Below, piece after piece: positions 27,788-36,490 of a stretch of DNA of 64,000 nucleotides (positions are counted from its first letter, which is position 1; the number at the start of each line of letters is the position of its first letter). The position numbers were made by a program, and so were the translations under genes. The notes under the pieces were generated by a model, which saw only the letters and a list, made by a program, of their open reading frames with translations, was not told where the DNA came from and made no database searches. The DNA is from Nitrospina sp. (GTDB lineage: Bacteria > Nitrospinota > Nitrospinia > Nitrospinales > JACRGP01): NCBI GenBank assembly GCA_024648695.1, contig JACAVV010000011.1:1-64000 (forward strand). Direction: 5' to 3'.

Positions 27788-28915
27788 TTAGCCCACAAGG
27801 CCTTTGTCCATCAATTCCTGATGGGCTTCCTTTATTTTTGATCTGGAGGCCTGGCGGCTACCCCATTCGACCAAATCACGCAAACCTTTTTCGAGGGGGA
27901 ATTGAGGTTTGAATCCAAGCGCTTTGATTTTGGAGGCATCGGCATAGCAGTTTCGAATATCTCCACTTCGAAATTTGTAGATAATATTCGGTTCCATGAC
28001 TCCGTCATAAAGCTTGATCAGAGTATTCGCCAATTCAAGGATTGAGGTGGGTGTTCCGGTACCCAGATTGAAAATTCCATCGGTCACCTCAGGGTTTTCC
28101 AGGACCAGTAATTTACCCTGAACCACATCCTTGACATGAATGAAGTCCCTTTGCTGGTGGCCATCCTCATAAATCAAAGGAGCGGTGCCATTTTTAATGG
28201 CTGAGGAAAAAATAGCCGCGGCGCCGGTATATGGGTTATCCAGGCTTTGGCGCGGACCGTAACAATTGAAATAGCGGCACGCCACTGTAGGAATTTTATA
28301 GGCCCTGCCAATTATCAAGGAATACTCTTCCTGATCTTTTTTTGATTGCGCATAAACTGAGGTGCAATGAAGCGGTTTACTTTCGTCTGTCCCTATCGCC
28401 TGCAAGGGTTCATTGCATTCAGGACAAAGAACTTCCCAAATTCCCTTTAAATACTGGTCATCAGGGCGCCCTATGGGAAACATGTCGCCGTGCGTCGCGC
28501 ATCGATATTTACCTTCCCCGTAAATACTCATCGAACTGGCCACCAGGACTTTTTCAATATTGTGCTCCTGGTTGACCAAAATATCCCAAAGCACAGCCGT
28601 TCCCTGAACATTCACCGAAACGTATTGTTCAATGGAATACATGGATTGCCCCAGGCCCACCTCCGCCGCATCGTGGATGAGCAAATCCATTCCTTTAATC
28701 GCCTGGTACAGTTGATCTTTGTCTCGAACATCTCCCTTAATAAATTCGGCATCCGGGTGCAAATGGGACGGTTTTTCACCGGAGTCGCCATGAACTTGCG
28801 GAGTCAGGCAATCCAGAACTCGAACATGATAACCACGCTCAATCAATGCATCCACCGTATGCGATCCAATGAAACCAGCCCCACCTGTCACCAACACTTT
28901 TTTATTAACTCTCAT
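27788..28915 (-). CDS. NAD-dependent nucleotide-sugar epimerase, WbiB-like
   Basis: An extended short-chain dehydrogenase of 375 residues. It has the TGGAGFIGSH nucleotide motif, SSMSIYGEG and the catalytic YAQSK. A cysteine pair plus CPEC motif lies in an insertion (CATHG ... LCPECNEPL). This insertion is typical of the group containing dTDP-L-rhamnose 4-epimerase (WbiB), which interconverts dTDP-rhamnose and 6-deoxytalose. The exact sugar cannot be fixed from sequence. It presumably supplies a deoxysugar for the surface glycans made elsewhere in the window. Monocistronic by spacing. Confidence 0.82.
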   Translation of the reverse strand: MRVNKKVLVTGGAGFIGSHTVDALIERGYHVRVLDCLTPQVHGDSGEKPSHLHPDAEFIKGDVRDKDQLYQAIKGMDLLIHDAAEVGLGQSMYSIEQYVSVNVQGTAVLWDILVNQEHNIEKVLVASSMSIYGEGKYRCATHGDMFPIGRPDDQYLKGIWEVLCPECNEPLQAIGTDESKPLHCTSVYAQSKKDQEEYSLIIGRAYKIPTVACRYFNCYGPRQSLDNPYTGAAAIFSSAIKNGTAPLIYEDGHQQRDFIHVKDVVQGKLLVLENPEVTDGIFNLGTGTPTSILELANTLIKLYDGVMEPNIIYKFRSGDIRNCYADASKIKALGFKPQFPLEKGLRDLVEWGSRQASRSKIKEAHQELMDKGLVG

Positions 28916-29261
28916 GGCAAAAGATCCTTTTTGCTGGGTATATCCTTATTCTATTTAACGAAAATTCTGAAATTTTCTTTAGACAATTAGAAACCCTGGT
29001 AGTTTTTAGAAACTTCTTAAAACCAGGGAAGTTGGTGGAAATCCCCAAAGTAGTGTAACTGGTAGGAGGGTTAGTTTACCAACATTCCAAAAAACGCTTT
29101 GTGATCACAGGGAAAAGATGGAAAAATACCGTTCAGTATCACGCTTTCATTCGGAAGAATGGTGCTTTTAAGCGGAGAATGTTCGAACCAAAACTTTTCG
29201 AACCGGCCAAAGGAAAGTCGGGTCGAGGGCTAAATGTCCTGCAATTTCCATCCACTGGAAA
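28916..29261. other. Intergenic region between epimerase and tRNA-Leu
   Basis: This stretch is 346 bp. It holds a short inverted repeat, CCCTGG (28994-28999) and CCAGGG (29023-29028), flanked by TTTT and AAAA, which may form a weak hairpin. Reading frames here show no codon structure or Shine-Dalgarno. The left part should contain the epimerase promoter. Confidence 0.4.
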
Positions 29262-29346
29262 TGGTGCCGATGGGGAGACTCGAACTCCCACGGATTGCTC
29301 CATACGCCCCTCAAGCGCACGTGTCTACCAATTCCACCACATCGGC
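29262..29346 (-). tRNA. tRNA-Leu (anticodon GAG)
   Basis: An 85-nt class II tRNA with the CCA end encoded. The acceptor stem GCCGATG pairs with CATCGGC. The D-arm region is TGGTGGAATTGGTAGACAC. The anticodon loop CTTGAGG gives GAG, there is a long variable arm, and the T-arm reads GGGAGTTCGAGTCTCCC. It reads CUC/CUU codons. It begins 19 bp after the secG stop on the same strand, like the E. coli secG-leuU arrangement. Confidence 0.95.
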
Positions 29347-29365
29347 ATTTTGGTTATAAAAATGT

Positions 29366-29680
29366 TTATTCAGAATCACCGGATTTTTCAGCCGGTTGGT
29401 CTTGAGGCAAGGTTTCTTCAACATCACTTTGTATAACCGACTGGTTTTCTTTATTGGAAGAAAACGTTGTCAGTGAAAGTGAAGTGATCATGAACAGGAT
29501 CGCCGCCACGGTTGTGAGCTTGGTGAGAAAATTTCCAGCTCCGGAACTGCCAAACAGGGTTTGACTGGACCCGCCTCCAAAAGCAGATCCCATATTGGCG
29601 CCTTTACCCGTTTGGAGTAAAACGACCAACACCAGGAACAGAGCAACGATTACATGAACTACAATGAGAAGGGTTTGCAT
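29366..29680 (-). CDS. secG: Preprotein translocase subunit SecG
   Basis: A protein of 104 residues with two membrane spans (LLIVVHVIVALFLVLVVLLQ and KLTTVAAILFMITSLSLT). Between them is the SecG signature QTGKGANMGSAFGGGSSQTLFG. It assists SecYEG in protein export. The acidic C-terminal tail is variable in this family. The ATG at 29680 gives the standard N-terminus MQTLL; an upstream in-frame start at 29695 is unlikely. It follows tpiA by 15 bp and is probably cotranscribed with tpiA and tRNA-Leu. Confidence 0.95.
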   Translation of the reverse strand: MQTLLIVVHVIVALFLVLVVLLQTGKGANMGSAFGGGSSQTLFGSSGAGNFLTKLTTVAAILFMITSLSLTTFSSNKENQSVIQSDVEETLPQDQPAEKSGDSE

Positions 29681-29695
29681 AGATGACTCGATCAA

Positions 29696-30451
29696 TTAAA
29701 TTAAGGTGTTAATAATAGCACAAAATTCGTGGGCAACCAAGCTGGCGCCTCCTACCAATGCCCCGTCGATATCGGGTTGGCCTAACAAGTCTTTACTGTT
29801 TTTACTTTTGACACTACCGCCATATAGAATTCGAATATGCGAAGCAACCGCGTCTCCATATTCCTGAGCCACAAGTGTCCTTATAAAAGCATGAACCTCT
29901 TGAGCCTGTTCAGGCGTGGCGTTGTTTCCTGTGCCTATGGCCCATACAGGCTCATAGGCAATCACAATATGGTTTATTTCCTCGCTTGAGATCCCGGACA
30001 GGCCACTCAACAATTGCTCTTTTACAATTTCTTGCGTTTCCCCATCCTGCCTCTGTTTCTCATTCTCTCCGAGGCAGAAAATTATTTTTAATCCTTGAGA
30101 AAGAGCAATTTTGATTTTTTCATTGACCATTGAATCAGATTCGTGATGATCCCTCCTGCGCTCGGAATGGCCCAGAATTACATAGTCGCAACCCACATCT
30201 TTTAACATTTTTGCCGAGATATCTCCGGTATGAGCCCCCTCCAGTGCAAGACCGATATCCTGCCCCGCAAGTTGGATTTCAGTTCCCGCCAGTTCGTTTT
30301 TAACTGTCGACAGTGAGGTAAACGGTGGTGCTACAACCACACCACACGATGAAAGTTCCGGAAGGCTATGCTTGAAATCCTTCACCCAATTCCGGGCATC
30401 ATTTAAAAGTAAATTCATCTTCCAATTGGCCGCGATGATCGGTAGCCTCAT
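29696..30451 (-). CDS. tpiA: Triosephosphate isomerase
   Basis: A 251-residue TIM-barrel enzyme interconverting DHAP and glyceraldehyde-3-phosphate. It has ANWKMN (active-site Lys), ILGHSERR (His), AYEPVWAIGTG (catalytic Glu) and the phosphate-binding LYGGSV and GALVGGASL. The length is standard. It is part of a leftward gap-tpiA-secG block from which pgk is absent. Confidence 0.97.
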   Translation of the reverse strand: MRLPIIAANWKMNLLLNDARNWVKDFKHSLPELSSCGVVVAPPFTSLSTVKNELAGTEIQLAGQDIGLALEGAHTGDISAKMLKDVGCDYVILGHSERRRDHHESDSMVNEKIKIALSQGLKIIFCLGENEKQRQDGETQEIVKEQLLSGLSGISSEEINHIVIAYEPVWAIGTGNNATPEQAQEVHAFIRTLVAQEYGDAVASHIRILYGGSVKSKNSKDLLGQPDIDGALVGGASLVAHEFCAIINTLI

Positions 30452-30489
30452 ATTTTAAGCCCCGCTCCTATGAAACAAGCCAAGTAATA

Positions 30490-30584
30490 GAAATTTGCAT
30501 TGGATTCAAAAGCATGCTGTCGAAAACAACTTCTTCTGCGATAAATTTTTCACCAGAGACCCTTCACTGCGTTAAGGATGAAAC
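30490..30584 (+). repeat. Dispersed ~95-bp intergenic repeat, copy 1
   Basis: The segment resembles 57132-57226 in the same orientation. Shared blocks include GAAATTTGCATT, TGTCGAA and ACCAGAGAYCCTTCA. It lies in the 231-bp gap between gap and tpiA. No gene is visible in this gap. Confidence 0.45.
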
Positions 30585-30682
30585 TCGATGCTTTCTGTAG
30601 CAAAAAATATTTTTTGTAAGCTCATGCTATATTCGATATAAATTTTCTTCCTCAACAAAAATGGAATCCCTTGCCTTTTGCT

Positions 30683-31705
30683 CTAAAGTCCTTTTTCTAT
30701 CAAAAATTTCAGTAAATCCTTGACCCTTGAGGAATAACCCCATTCATTATCGTACCAACTCAGGACCTTCACCATATTCCCTTCTAGAACTTTTGTAGAG
30801 GGACCGTCCACTACAGAGGAACACTCGGTGCCATTAAAATCAACAGAGACCAAAGGTTGATCTTCTACCCGCAAAATATTCTTGACCCCACTTTCACCCG
30901 CCTTTTTTAAAGCCGCATTGACCTCTTCAGCAGTGGTATTTTTCTCCACTTCGGCCACCAGATCAATCAAGGACACATTGGGAGTGGGAACCCGTATCGC
31001 CATGCCATCCAAACGGCCCTTTAATGCGGGTAGCACCAAAGCCACGGCTTTAGCCGCACCTGTGGTCGTTGGGATCATGGATAACGAAGCCGCCCTCGCC
31101 CGCCTCAAATCTTTATGCGGTAAATCCAGAATCTTTTGATCGTTGGTATACGAATGGATGGTGGTCATCAATCCTTTTTTGATTCCAAACGCATCATTTA
31201 ATGCTTTGGCTACCGGTGCCAGGCAATTAGTGGTACAGGACGCATTCGATACGATACTGTGTTTTTCACGGTCGTACTCGGTCTCATTCACGCCCAGCAC
31301 CAGGGTAACATCCGGGTCAGTAGCGGGAGCAGAGATAATAACCTTTTTGGCTCCTGCAGATAAATGCTTTTTTGCATCCTCACGTTTTGTGAATCGGCCC
31401 GTTGACTCTATAACAATATCTACAGACAATTCTTTCCAGGGCAGTTTAGCGGGATCCGTTTCCGCCAGAATTTTGATCGTCTGGCCATTGACCAGCAAGT
31501 CACTTCCACTATGACTTATCTCGGCCATATTTTGGCCCTGCACAGAATCGTATTTGAACAAATGGGCAAGCGTTTTAGGATCAGTCAAATCGTTGATAGC
31601 CACCAGGTCGATATTTGCACATTCTTTATCTTGCAAAATACACTTTAATACACTGCGGCCAATACGCCCAAACCCGTTAATAGCAACTCTTACTTTCTGG
31701 GACAT
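30683..31705 (-). CDS. gap: Glyceraldehyde-3-phosphate dehydrogenase, type I
   Basis: The 340-residue enzyme of glycolysis, gluconeogenesis and the Calvin cycle. The NAD(P)-binding motif is [10 protein letters not shown] and the catalytic Cys sits in [12 protein letters not shown] (near residue 155). [13 protein letters not shown] and [11 protein letters not shown] are present. Its start has AGAGGAG five bases upstream. The residue after the second strand (AINDL) has Asp in the coenzyme loop, usual for NAD preference. It is separated from tpiA by 231 bp rather than by pgk. Confidence 0.97.
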   Translation of the reverse strand: MSQKVRVAINGFGRIGRSVLKCILQDKECANIDLVAINDLTDPKTLAHLFKYDSVQGQNMAEISHSGSDLLVNGQTIKILAETDPAKLPWKELSVDIVIESTGRFTKREDAKKHLSAGAKKVIISAPATDPDVTLVLGVNETEYDREKHSIVSNASCTTNCLAPVAKALNDAFGIKKGLMTTIHSYTNDQKILDLPHKDLRRARAASLSMIPTTTGAAKAVALVLPALKGRLDGMAIRVPTPNVSLIDLVAEVEKNTTAEEVNAALKKAGESGVKNILRVEDQPLVSVDFNGTECSSVVDGPSTKVLEGNMVKVLSWYDNEWGYSSRVKDLLKFLIEKGL

Positions 31706-31895
31706 TGAAACTCCTCTAAATTAGACCCTTTAATCTTTTAGAAAAAATAAATTTTGGATAGGATTGGAAGTTTTTCATACAGGAAGGCAGGTCAGATGCC
31801 CTTTTGATTATGAAAAATTAGTCCCGTTATGTCAATAATTTGTTGTGTTATTACCAGAATGAGATGCGGTTTTTGTTAAAAAACCTGCACTGAGG

Positions 31896-32690
31896 TCACT
31901 TCCTGGAATTTTTTGACTGGGATTTAGACAGGTGGGTGAAAAGAATATCATGCATTTTTTCTTTAGTTTCTACATTATTGTCAACGGTCTTGACCAAATT
32001 GTCGAATTCTTTTAGCAGGAGTCCCTCCTCCTTTAAAGACCTTTCGAGCTTTATTTCGATTTCTTTAACCTGGTTCATGAGCTGATGATGATTCTCTTCC
32101 AATCTGGATTTTTGTTCACCGGCATTTCGGCTTTTCTCTTCAATTTCGGACCGGGCCTGGTTCATTTCCCGTTTCAACTCTTCGATTCGGCCCAATTCTG
32201 TCTCGAGCTTGGAAAACAATACATTCAATTGTTCAAGATAACCTTTTCTTCGATTTGACAGTTCAAGGCTTGATTGAATTCCTTGGGGCTCATTTCCAGA
32301 TGCCTCCTCTGATGAAGAATCGAGAGAAGAAATTGAAATTCCCAAAGCTTCGGGGGATACTCCGCTCAATAATTTCTCATACTTTTCTTTGAGCCATTCT
32401 TCCCTTTCTAAAAATTCCTGCAGGGTCTGTTCAATCTGCTTTTTGCTTTTTTGGTATACGTTCAAATTCTTTAGCAAGGTTTCATACGCTTTAATATTTT
32501 CACTGATTCTTCCCAACAGGATCCGGGTCTTTTTCCTGAGGGAAATGCGTGCGGTTTCCTTGACCATCAAGGCCCTGTTAAAGGTTTGAACCATTCGCAA
32601 ATATTCCCGCGCCGACCGGCTACTTCGCTCTCTAAGGTTCCTGTTTTCGAGATTGACTGTGCTTTTTTGTATTGAAGGTTCTGTTTTCAT
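31896..32690 (-). CDS. Coiled-coil protein of unknown function
   Basis: A 264-residue soluble protein, mostly long charged helices with heptad patterning (~25-115 and ~140-245), split by a Ser/Glu-rich linker (ISISSLDSSSEEASGNEPQG). There is no signal or membrane segment. It is 99 bp downstream of pdxJ, possibly the last gene of that unit. No homologue is recognised. Confidence 0.6.
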   Translation of the reverse strand: MKTEPSIQKSTVNLENRNLRERSSRSAREYLRMVQTFNRALMVKETARISLRKKTRILLGRISENIKAYETLLKNLNVYQKSKKQIEQTLQEFLEREEWLKEKYEKLLSGVSPEALGISISSLDSSSEEASGNEPQGIQSSLELSNRRKGYLEQLNVLFSKLETELGRIEELKREMNQARSEIEEKSRNAGEQKSRLEENHHQLMNQVKEIEIKLERSLKEEGLLLKEFDNLVKTVDNNVETKEKMHDILFTHLSKSQSKNSRK

Positions 32691-32789
32691 GATTCATTTA
32701 TTGTGTCATAATTCTGGCAACTCTTTGAATAAACCAAGAATAAGCAAAAAGGATACCATAGCAAAACCTTAGATGGGTTTAGAATAAAT

Positions 32790-33521
32790 TCAGGTTCGCT
32801 TTTGAACCCCTCGGTCGATGGCTTCCCTCATATCCATAACCGCCTGTTTTAAACCTACATAAACGGAATTAGCCACCAAACTGTGCCCAATATTAAGTTC
32901 CTCGATCTCTGGAATCGCCGAAATGAGTTCGACATTACTCACCTTCAACCCATGCCCTGCAAATACCTTCAAACCCAATTGGGATGCATGCCGGGACGCG
33001 GTTTTTATGGCTAGCAACTGGGTTTGCAATTCCTCTCCATCCGATTCTGAGTACCTTCCTGTGTTGATTTCGATACTGTCGGCTCCAAGGTCCCTTGCGC
33101 AGGTAATGATGTCCTCAACCGGATCTACAAACAAGCTGAATTTAATTTTAAAAGGTTCAATTTTTCTTTTAATTGCAATGAGTGAATTCTTCATGCCACC
33201 CACATCCAGTCCACCTTCTGTGGTAATTTCCTGGCGCTTTTCGGGAACCAGGGAAATTTGGGTCGGTCGATTCCGAATTGCTATTTCCACCATCTCATCG
33301 ACCGGGGCCATTTCAAGATTCATGGGTGTGCTGATCCCTTTTCGAATCCGGTCCACATCGTGATCCTGAATATGCCTGCGATCCTCTCTTAAATGAACCG
33401 TGATACCATGGGCTCCCGCACTTTCAGCCATCAAGGCGGCTTGCAAGGGATCTGGTTCAAAGGTTTTTCTGGCTTCTCGAATGGTTGCTACATGATCGAC
33501 ATTGACGTACAAACGAATCAA
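32790..33521 (-). CDS. pdxJ: Pyridoxine 5'-phosphate synthase
   Basis: A 243-residue enzyme condensing 3-amino-2-oxopropyl phosphate with deoxyxylulose-5-phosphate to form pyridoxine phosphate. It has LYVNVDHVATIREAR, the HLREDRRHI active-site loop, EINTGRYSE and HGLKVSN followed by ELNIGHSLVANSVYVGL. The start is taken as TTG at 33521, with AAAGGAG 7 bases upstream. It gives the family N-terminus M-IRLYVNVDH; a longer frame from 33548 is less likely. It is 42 bp after folP. Confidence 0.94.
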   Translation of the reverse strand: MIRLYVNVDHVATIREARKTFEPDPLQAALMAESAGAHGITVHLREDRRHIQDHDVDRIRKGISTPMNLEMAPVDEMVEIAIRNRPTQISLVPEKRQEITTEGGLDVGGMKNSLIAIKRKIEPFKIKFSLFVDPVEDIITCARDLGADSIEINTGRYSESDGEELQTQLLAIKTASRHASQLGLKVFAGHGLKVSNVELISAIPEIEELNIGHSLVANSVYVGLKQAVMDMREAIDRGVQKRT

Positions 33522-33563
33522 ATCTTGTTCTCCTTTCCCTGCATCCAATTACAGTGAATCGGT

Positions 33564-34388
33564 TTACCCCAGAATGGCTTCGGCCATTTTTACAGCTCTT
33601 GAAGTTTGTTCTACATCGTGTGTTCTAATAATCCGAGCGCCTTTCATAACCCCTATCACCGTAGCGGCCAGGGACCCTTCCAGACGGTCTTCCACTTCCA
33701 GACCCAGTATTTTGCCAATAAAATTCTTTCTTGAAACTCCCAGCAACAGAGGAAACCCCATCTTACTGAATCGCTCCAATTCACAAATCAATTTTAGGTT
33801 ACCTTCTACCGACTTTCCAAATCCGATTCCGGGATCCAGAACAATTTTGTTTATTTCAATCCCGGCAGCTGTGGCAATTTCCAGGCTTTTTTCAAAGTAG
33901 GAAGTTATCTCGTTGATCAGGTCTTCATAATGGGTGTTCTCCTGCATGGTTCTGGGACTTCCCCTCATGTGCATTAAAACGATTCCCGCTTTATGCTGTG
34001 AAACAACTCTAGCCATTTCAGGAAATTGCTGTAACCCGGTAATGTCATTGATCAAAGTGACACCTAAATCCAGGACTCGTCGTGCCACCTCGGGTTTATA
34101 GGTATCGACTGAAATGGGTATCGAAACCTTTTTCACCAGAGTTTTTAGTACGGGAAAAAGCCGGTCCATTTCCTCATCAATCGGAACAGGAGTGCTTCCC
34201 GGGCGGGAACTCTCGGCACCTATATCAATAATATCGGCACCTTCTTGCACAAGACGCAATGCCCTTTGAACTACATCCTCTTCATTCCCGCACCTGCTTT
34301 GGGAATAAAAAGAGTCGGGGGACAGGTTGATTATCCCCATTATTTTAACCGGACCTATTAAAATATCCGTCATTTTGGATGATTTCAT
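33564..34388 (-). CDS. folP: Dihydropteroate synthase
   Basis: A protein of 274 residues that joins para-aminobenzoate to dihydropterin pyrophosphate in folate synthesis. Motifs are IMGIINLSPDSFYSQ, IIDIGAESSRPGS, PISVDTYKPEVA, INDITGLQ, VLMHMRG, LDPGIGFGKS, GVSRKNFIG, and RTHDV at the end. ATGs at 34388 and 34373 are both possible; neither has a good Shine-Dalgarno. A strong terminator for the upstream gene sits 10 bases before the first ATG, so folP either depends on read-through or has its own promoter in that hairpin region. Confidence 0.94.
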   Translation of the reverse strand: MKSSKMTDILIGPVKIMGIINLSPDSFYSQSRCGNEEDVVQRALRLVQEGADIIDIGAESSRPGSTPVPIDEEMDRLFPVLKTLVKKVSIPISVDTYKPEVARRVLDLGVTLINDITGLQQFPEMARVVSQHKAGIVLMHMRGSPRTMQENTHYEDLINEITSYFEKSLEIATAAGIEINKIVLDPGIGFGKSVEGNLKLICELERFSKMGFPLLLGVSRKNFIGKILGLEVEDRLEGSLAATVIGVMKGARIIRTHDVEQTSRAVKMAEAILG

Positions 34389-34396
34389 TGCAAATG

Positions 34397-34438
34397 AAAA
34401 AAGCCCCAACCCAAACCCTGAGGTTCGGAGTTGGAGCT
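34397..34438 (-). terminator. Rho-independent terminator after ftsH
   Basis: On the minus strand a stem of about 16 bp (AGCTCCAACTCCGAACC against GGTTTGGGTTGGGGCT) with a tight loop is followed by TTTTTT. It lies 21 bp past the ftsH stop and directly before folP. Confidence 0.8.
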
Positions 34439-34459
34439 TTATATAGCAGAATTAACTTA

Positions 34460-36385
34460 TTAAGCAGGTGCGGGACAGCCCTCGCCACCGATAAAATCTT
34501 CACCCACATCAGGATCTTTAGCCTTTTTTCCAGAAGCCGGATCGATCAACCCACTTGATTTAGAGTCCTCATTGCCATCGGTATCATCTTCTAAAGGAAG
34601 ACCCTTGAGGATGCGGTCGATTTCCTTTGCTGAAAGGGTTTCCTTTTCCAATAAAGACAAACTGAGTTTTTCAAGAGCTTCCAGGTTTTCAGTCAACAAC
34701 TCCTTGGCTTTGTTATAACCACCCATCACCAGTGCTTTCACTTCCAAGTCGATCAACTTGGCAGTTTCGTCACTGAAGTTTTTCTGCTGGTTAAAATCAC
34801 GCCCCAGGAACACTTGCTCTTCCTTGGTTCCATAGGTCAGCGGTCCCATTTTTTCACTCATACCCCACTCACAAACCATTTTGCGGGCAATGTCGGTGGC
34901 GCGTTCAATATCGTTACCCGCGCCTGTCGTCATTTGTCCCAGACAGATTTCTTCAGCCGCACGCCCACCCATCAGAATGGCCAAATTATTGTATAAATAA
35001 TTTTTGGGGTAGGTATGTTTTTCATCCACAGGCAATTGCTGGGTAACACCCAAAGCTTGACCGCGGGGAATGATCGTTACCTTGTGCAAAGGATCGCTTC
35101 CTGGTAGAAGCAAAGCTACCAACGCATGGCCCGCTTCGTGATAAGCAGTGGTTTTCTTTTCCTTTTCGCTGATAACCAGACTGCGCCTTTCCACACCCAT
35201 CAGTACCTTGTCTTTAGCCGCTTCGAAGTCATCCATCGATACAGCAATTTTGTCCTGCCGCGCGGCTTGCAAAGCGGCTTCATTGACCAGATTGGACAGA
35301 TCAGCACCTGTAAACCCTGGAGTTCCACGGGCAATGAGTTTTAACTCGACATCGTCCGTAAGGGGAATGGTGGAAGTATGCACTTTCAAAATTCCTTCCC
35401 GGCCTTTGACATCGGGTCGAGCCACCACCACCTGCCGGTCAAATCGACCCGGACGCAACAACGCTGGATCCAGTACATCAGGACGGTTGGTAGCGGCAAT
35501 GAGAATCACGCCTTCATTATTTTCAAAGCCGTCCATTTCAACCAGTAACTGGTTCAGGGTCTGTTCACGCTCATCATGTCCGCCGCCAAGCCCAGCACCC
35601 CGGTGACGCCCGACAGCGTCGATCTCATCAATGAAAATGAGACAGGGACTGTTTTTCTTGCCCTGGTCAAAAAGGTCTCGCACTCTGGAAGCACCGACCC
35701 CGACAAACATTTCAACGAAATCAGATCCACTGATACTAAAAAACGGAACGTTGGCTTCCCCGGCAATGGCCCTTGCCAGCAAGGTTTTTCCGGTTCCGGG
35801 AGGACCCACCAGCAAAACGCCTTTAGGAATTTTCCCACCGAGCTTACTGAATTTTTGAGGCTCTTTTAAAAATTCAATAACCTCATGTAATTCTTCTTTG
35901 GCTTCATCAACACCCGCGACATCTTTAAAAGTCGTTTTGTTTTTCTTGTCGCTCATCAGGCGGGCTTTACTCTTGCCAAAGGATAAAGCCTTTCCTCCTC
36001 CTGCCTGCATTTGGCGCATAAAGAAAATCCAGATTCCTAACAACAACAGCATAGGAAACCAGGAAATCAGAATATTCATGTACCAGCTCGTTTGCTCTGG
36101 AGGAACCACAACGATACGGACATCATGTTCTCGGAGAAGACGAATCACATCCGGATCCTTAGGAGGCGCGACCGTTTGGAACGACTGGCCTTCAGTATTT
36201 TTTCCGGTTATGGTATCTCCTTGAATCACCACTTCACTGACCTGGTCCTTTTCGATCATATCCATAAAATCGCTAAACACAACTCCATCTCCGGGGTTCA
36301 GCGGCTTATTGAATATATTGAACAACGCGATAAGGATCAGCCCGATGACCAGCCAAAGCGCTAAGTTCTTATAAAATTGATTCAA
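34460..36385 (-). CDS. ftsH: ATP-dependent zinc metalloprotease FtsH
   Basis: The 641-residue membrane AAA+ protease degrades misfolded membrane proteins and short-lived regulators. It has two N-terminal spans (~7-23 and ~107-126) flanking a periplasmic domain. The AAA domain carries GPPGTGKT, the SRH region and [21 protein letters not shown]. The zinc site is YHEAGHAL. The start is TTG, with AAGGAG 7 bases upstream, and gives [12 protein letters not shown]. It lies after tilS by 105 bp and is closed by a strong terminator. Confidence 0.97.
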   Translation of the reverse strand: MNQFYKNLALWLVIGLILIALFNIFNKPLNPGDGVVFSDFMDMIEKDQVSEVVIQGDTITGKNTEGQSFQTVAPPKDPDVIRLLREHDVRIVVVPPEQTSWYMNILISWFPMLLLLGIWIFFMRQMQAGGGKALSFGKSKARLMSDKKNKTTFKDVAGVDEAKEELHEVIEFLKEPQKFSKLGGKIPKGVLLVGPPGTGKTLLARAIAGEANVPFFSISGSDFVEMFVGVGASRVRDLFDQGKKNSPCLIFIDEIDAVGRHRGAGLGGGHDEREQTLNQLLVEMDGFENNEGVILIAATNRPDVLDPALLRPGRFDRQVVVARPDVKGREGILKVHTSTIPLTDDVELKLIARGTPGFTGADLSNLVNEAALQAARQDKIAVSMDDFEAAKDKVLMGVERRSLVISEKEKKTTAYHEAGHALVALLLPGSDPLHKVTIIPRGQALGVTQQLPVDEKHTYPKNYLYNNLAILMGGRAAEEICLGQMTTGAGNDIERATDIARKMVCEWGMSEKMGPLTYGTKEEQVFLGRDFNQQKNFSDETAKLIDLEVKALVMGGYNKAKELLTENLEALEKLSLSLLEKETLSAKEIDRILKGLPLEDDTDGNEDSKSSGLIDPASGKKAKDPDVGEDFIGGEGCPAPA

Positions 36386-36490
36386 AACTCTTCTCCTTAA
36401 AATTATAATAAAAAGAGTAGGCTCCCTCTTCCATATTTTATTTATTTTACCATATTTAAAGGCCTTGAAGGCAATGTTAATAGAATTATT

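Noticed and set aside
28994-29028. CCCTGG/CCAGGG inverted repeat as a terminator or RNA
   Set aside because: The arms are only 6 bp with a loop of over 20 bases and no T-run; kept only as a note in the intergenic entry.
29101-29436. Frame across the tRNA and the secG end
   Set aside because: It runs antisense through tRNA-Leu and secG and has no ribosome site.
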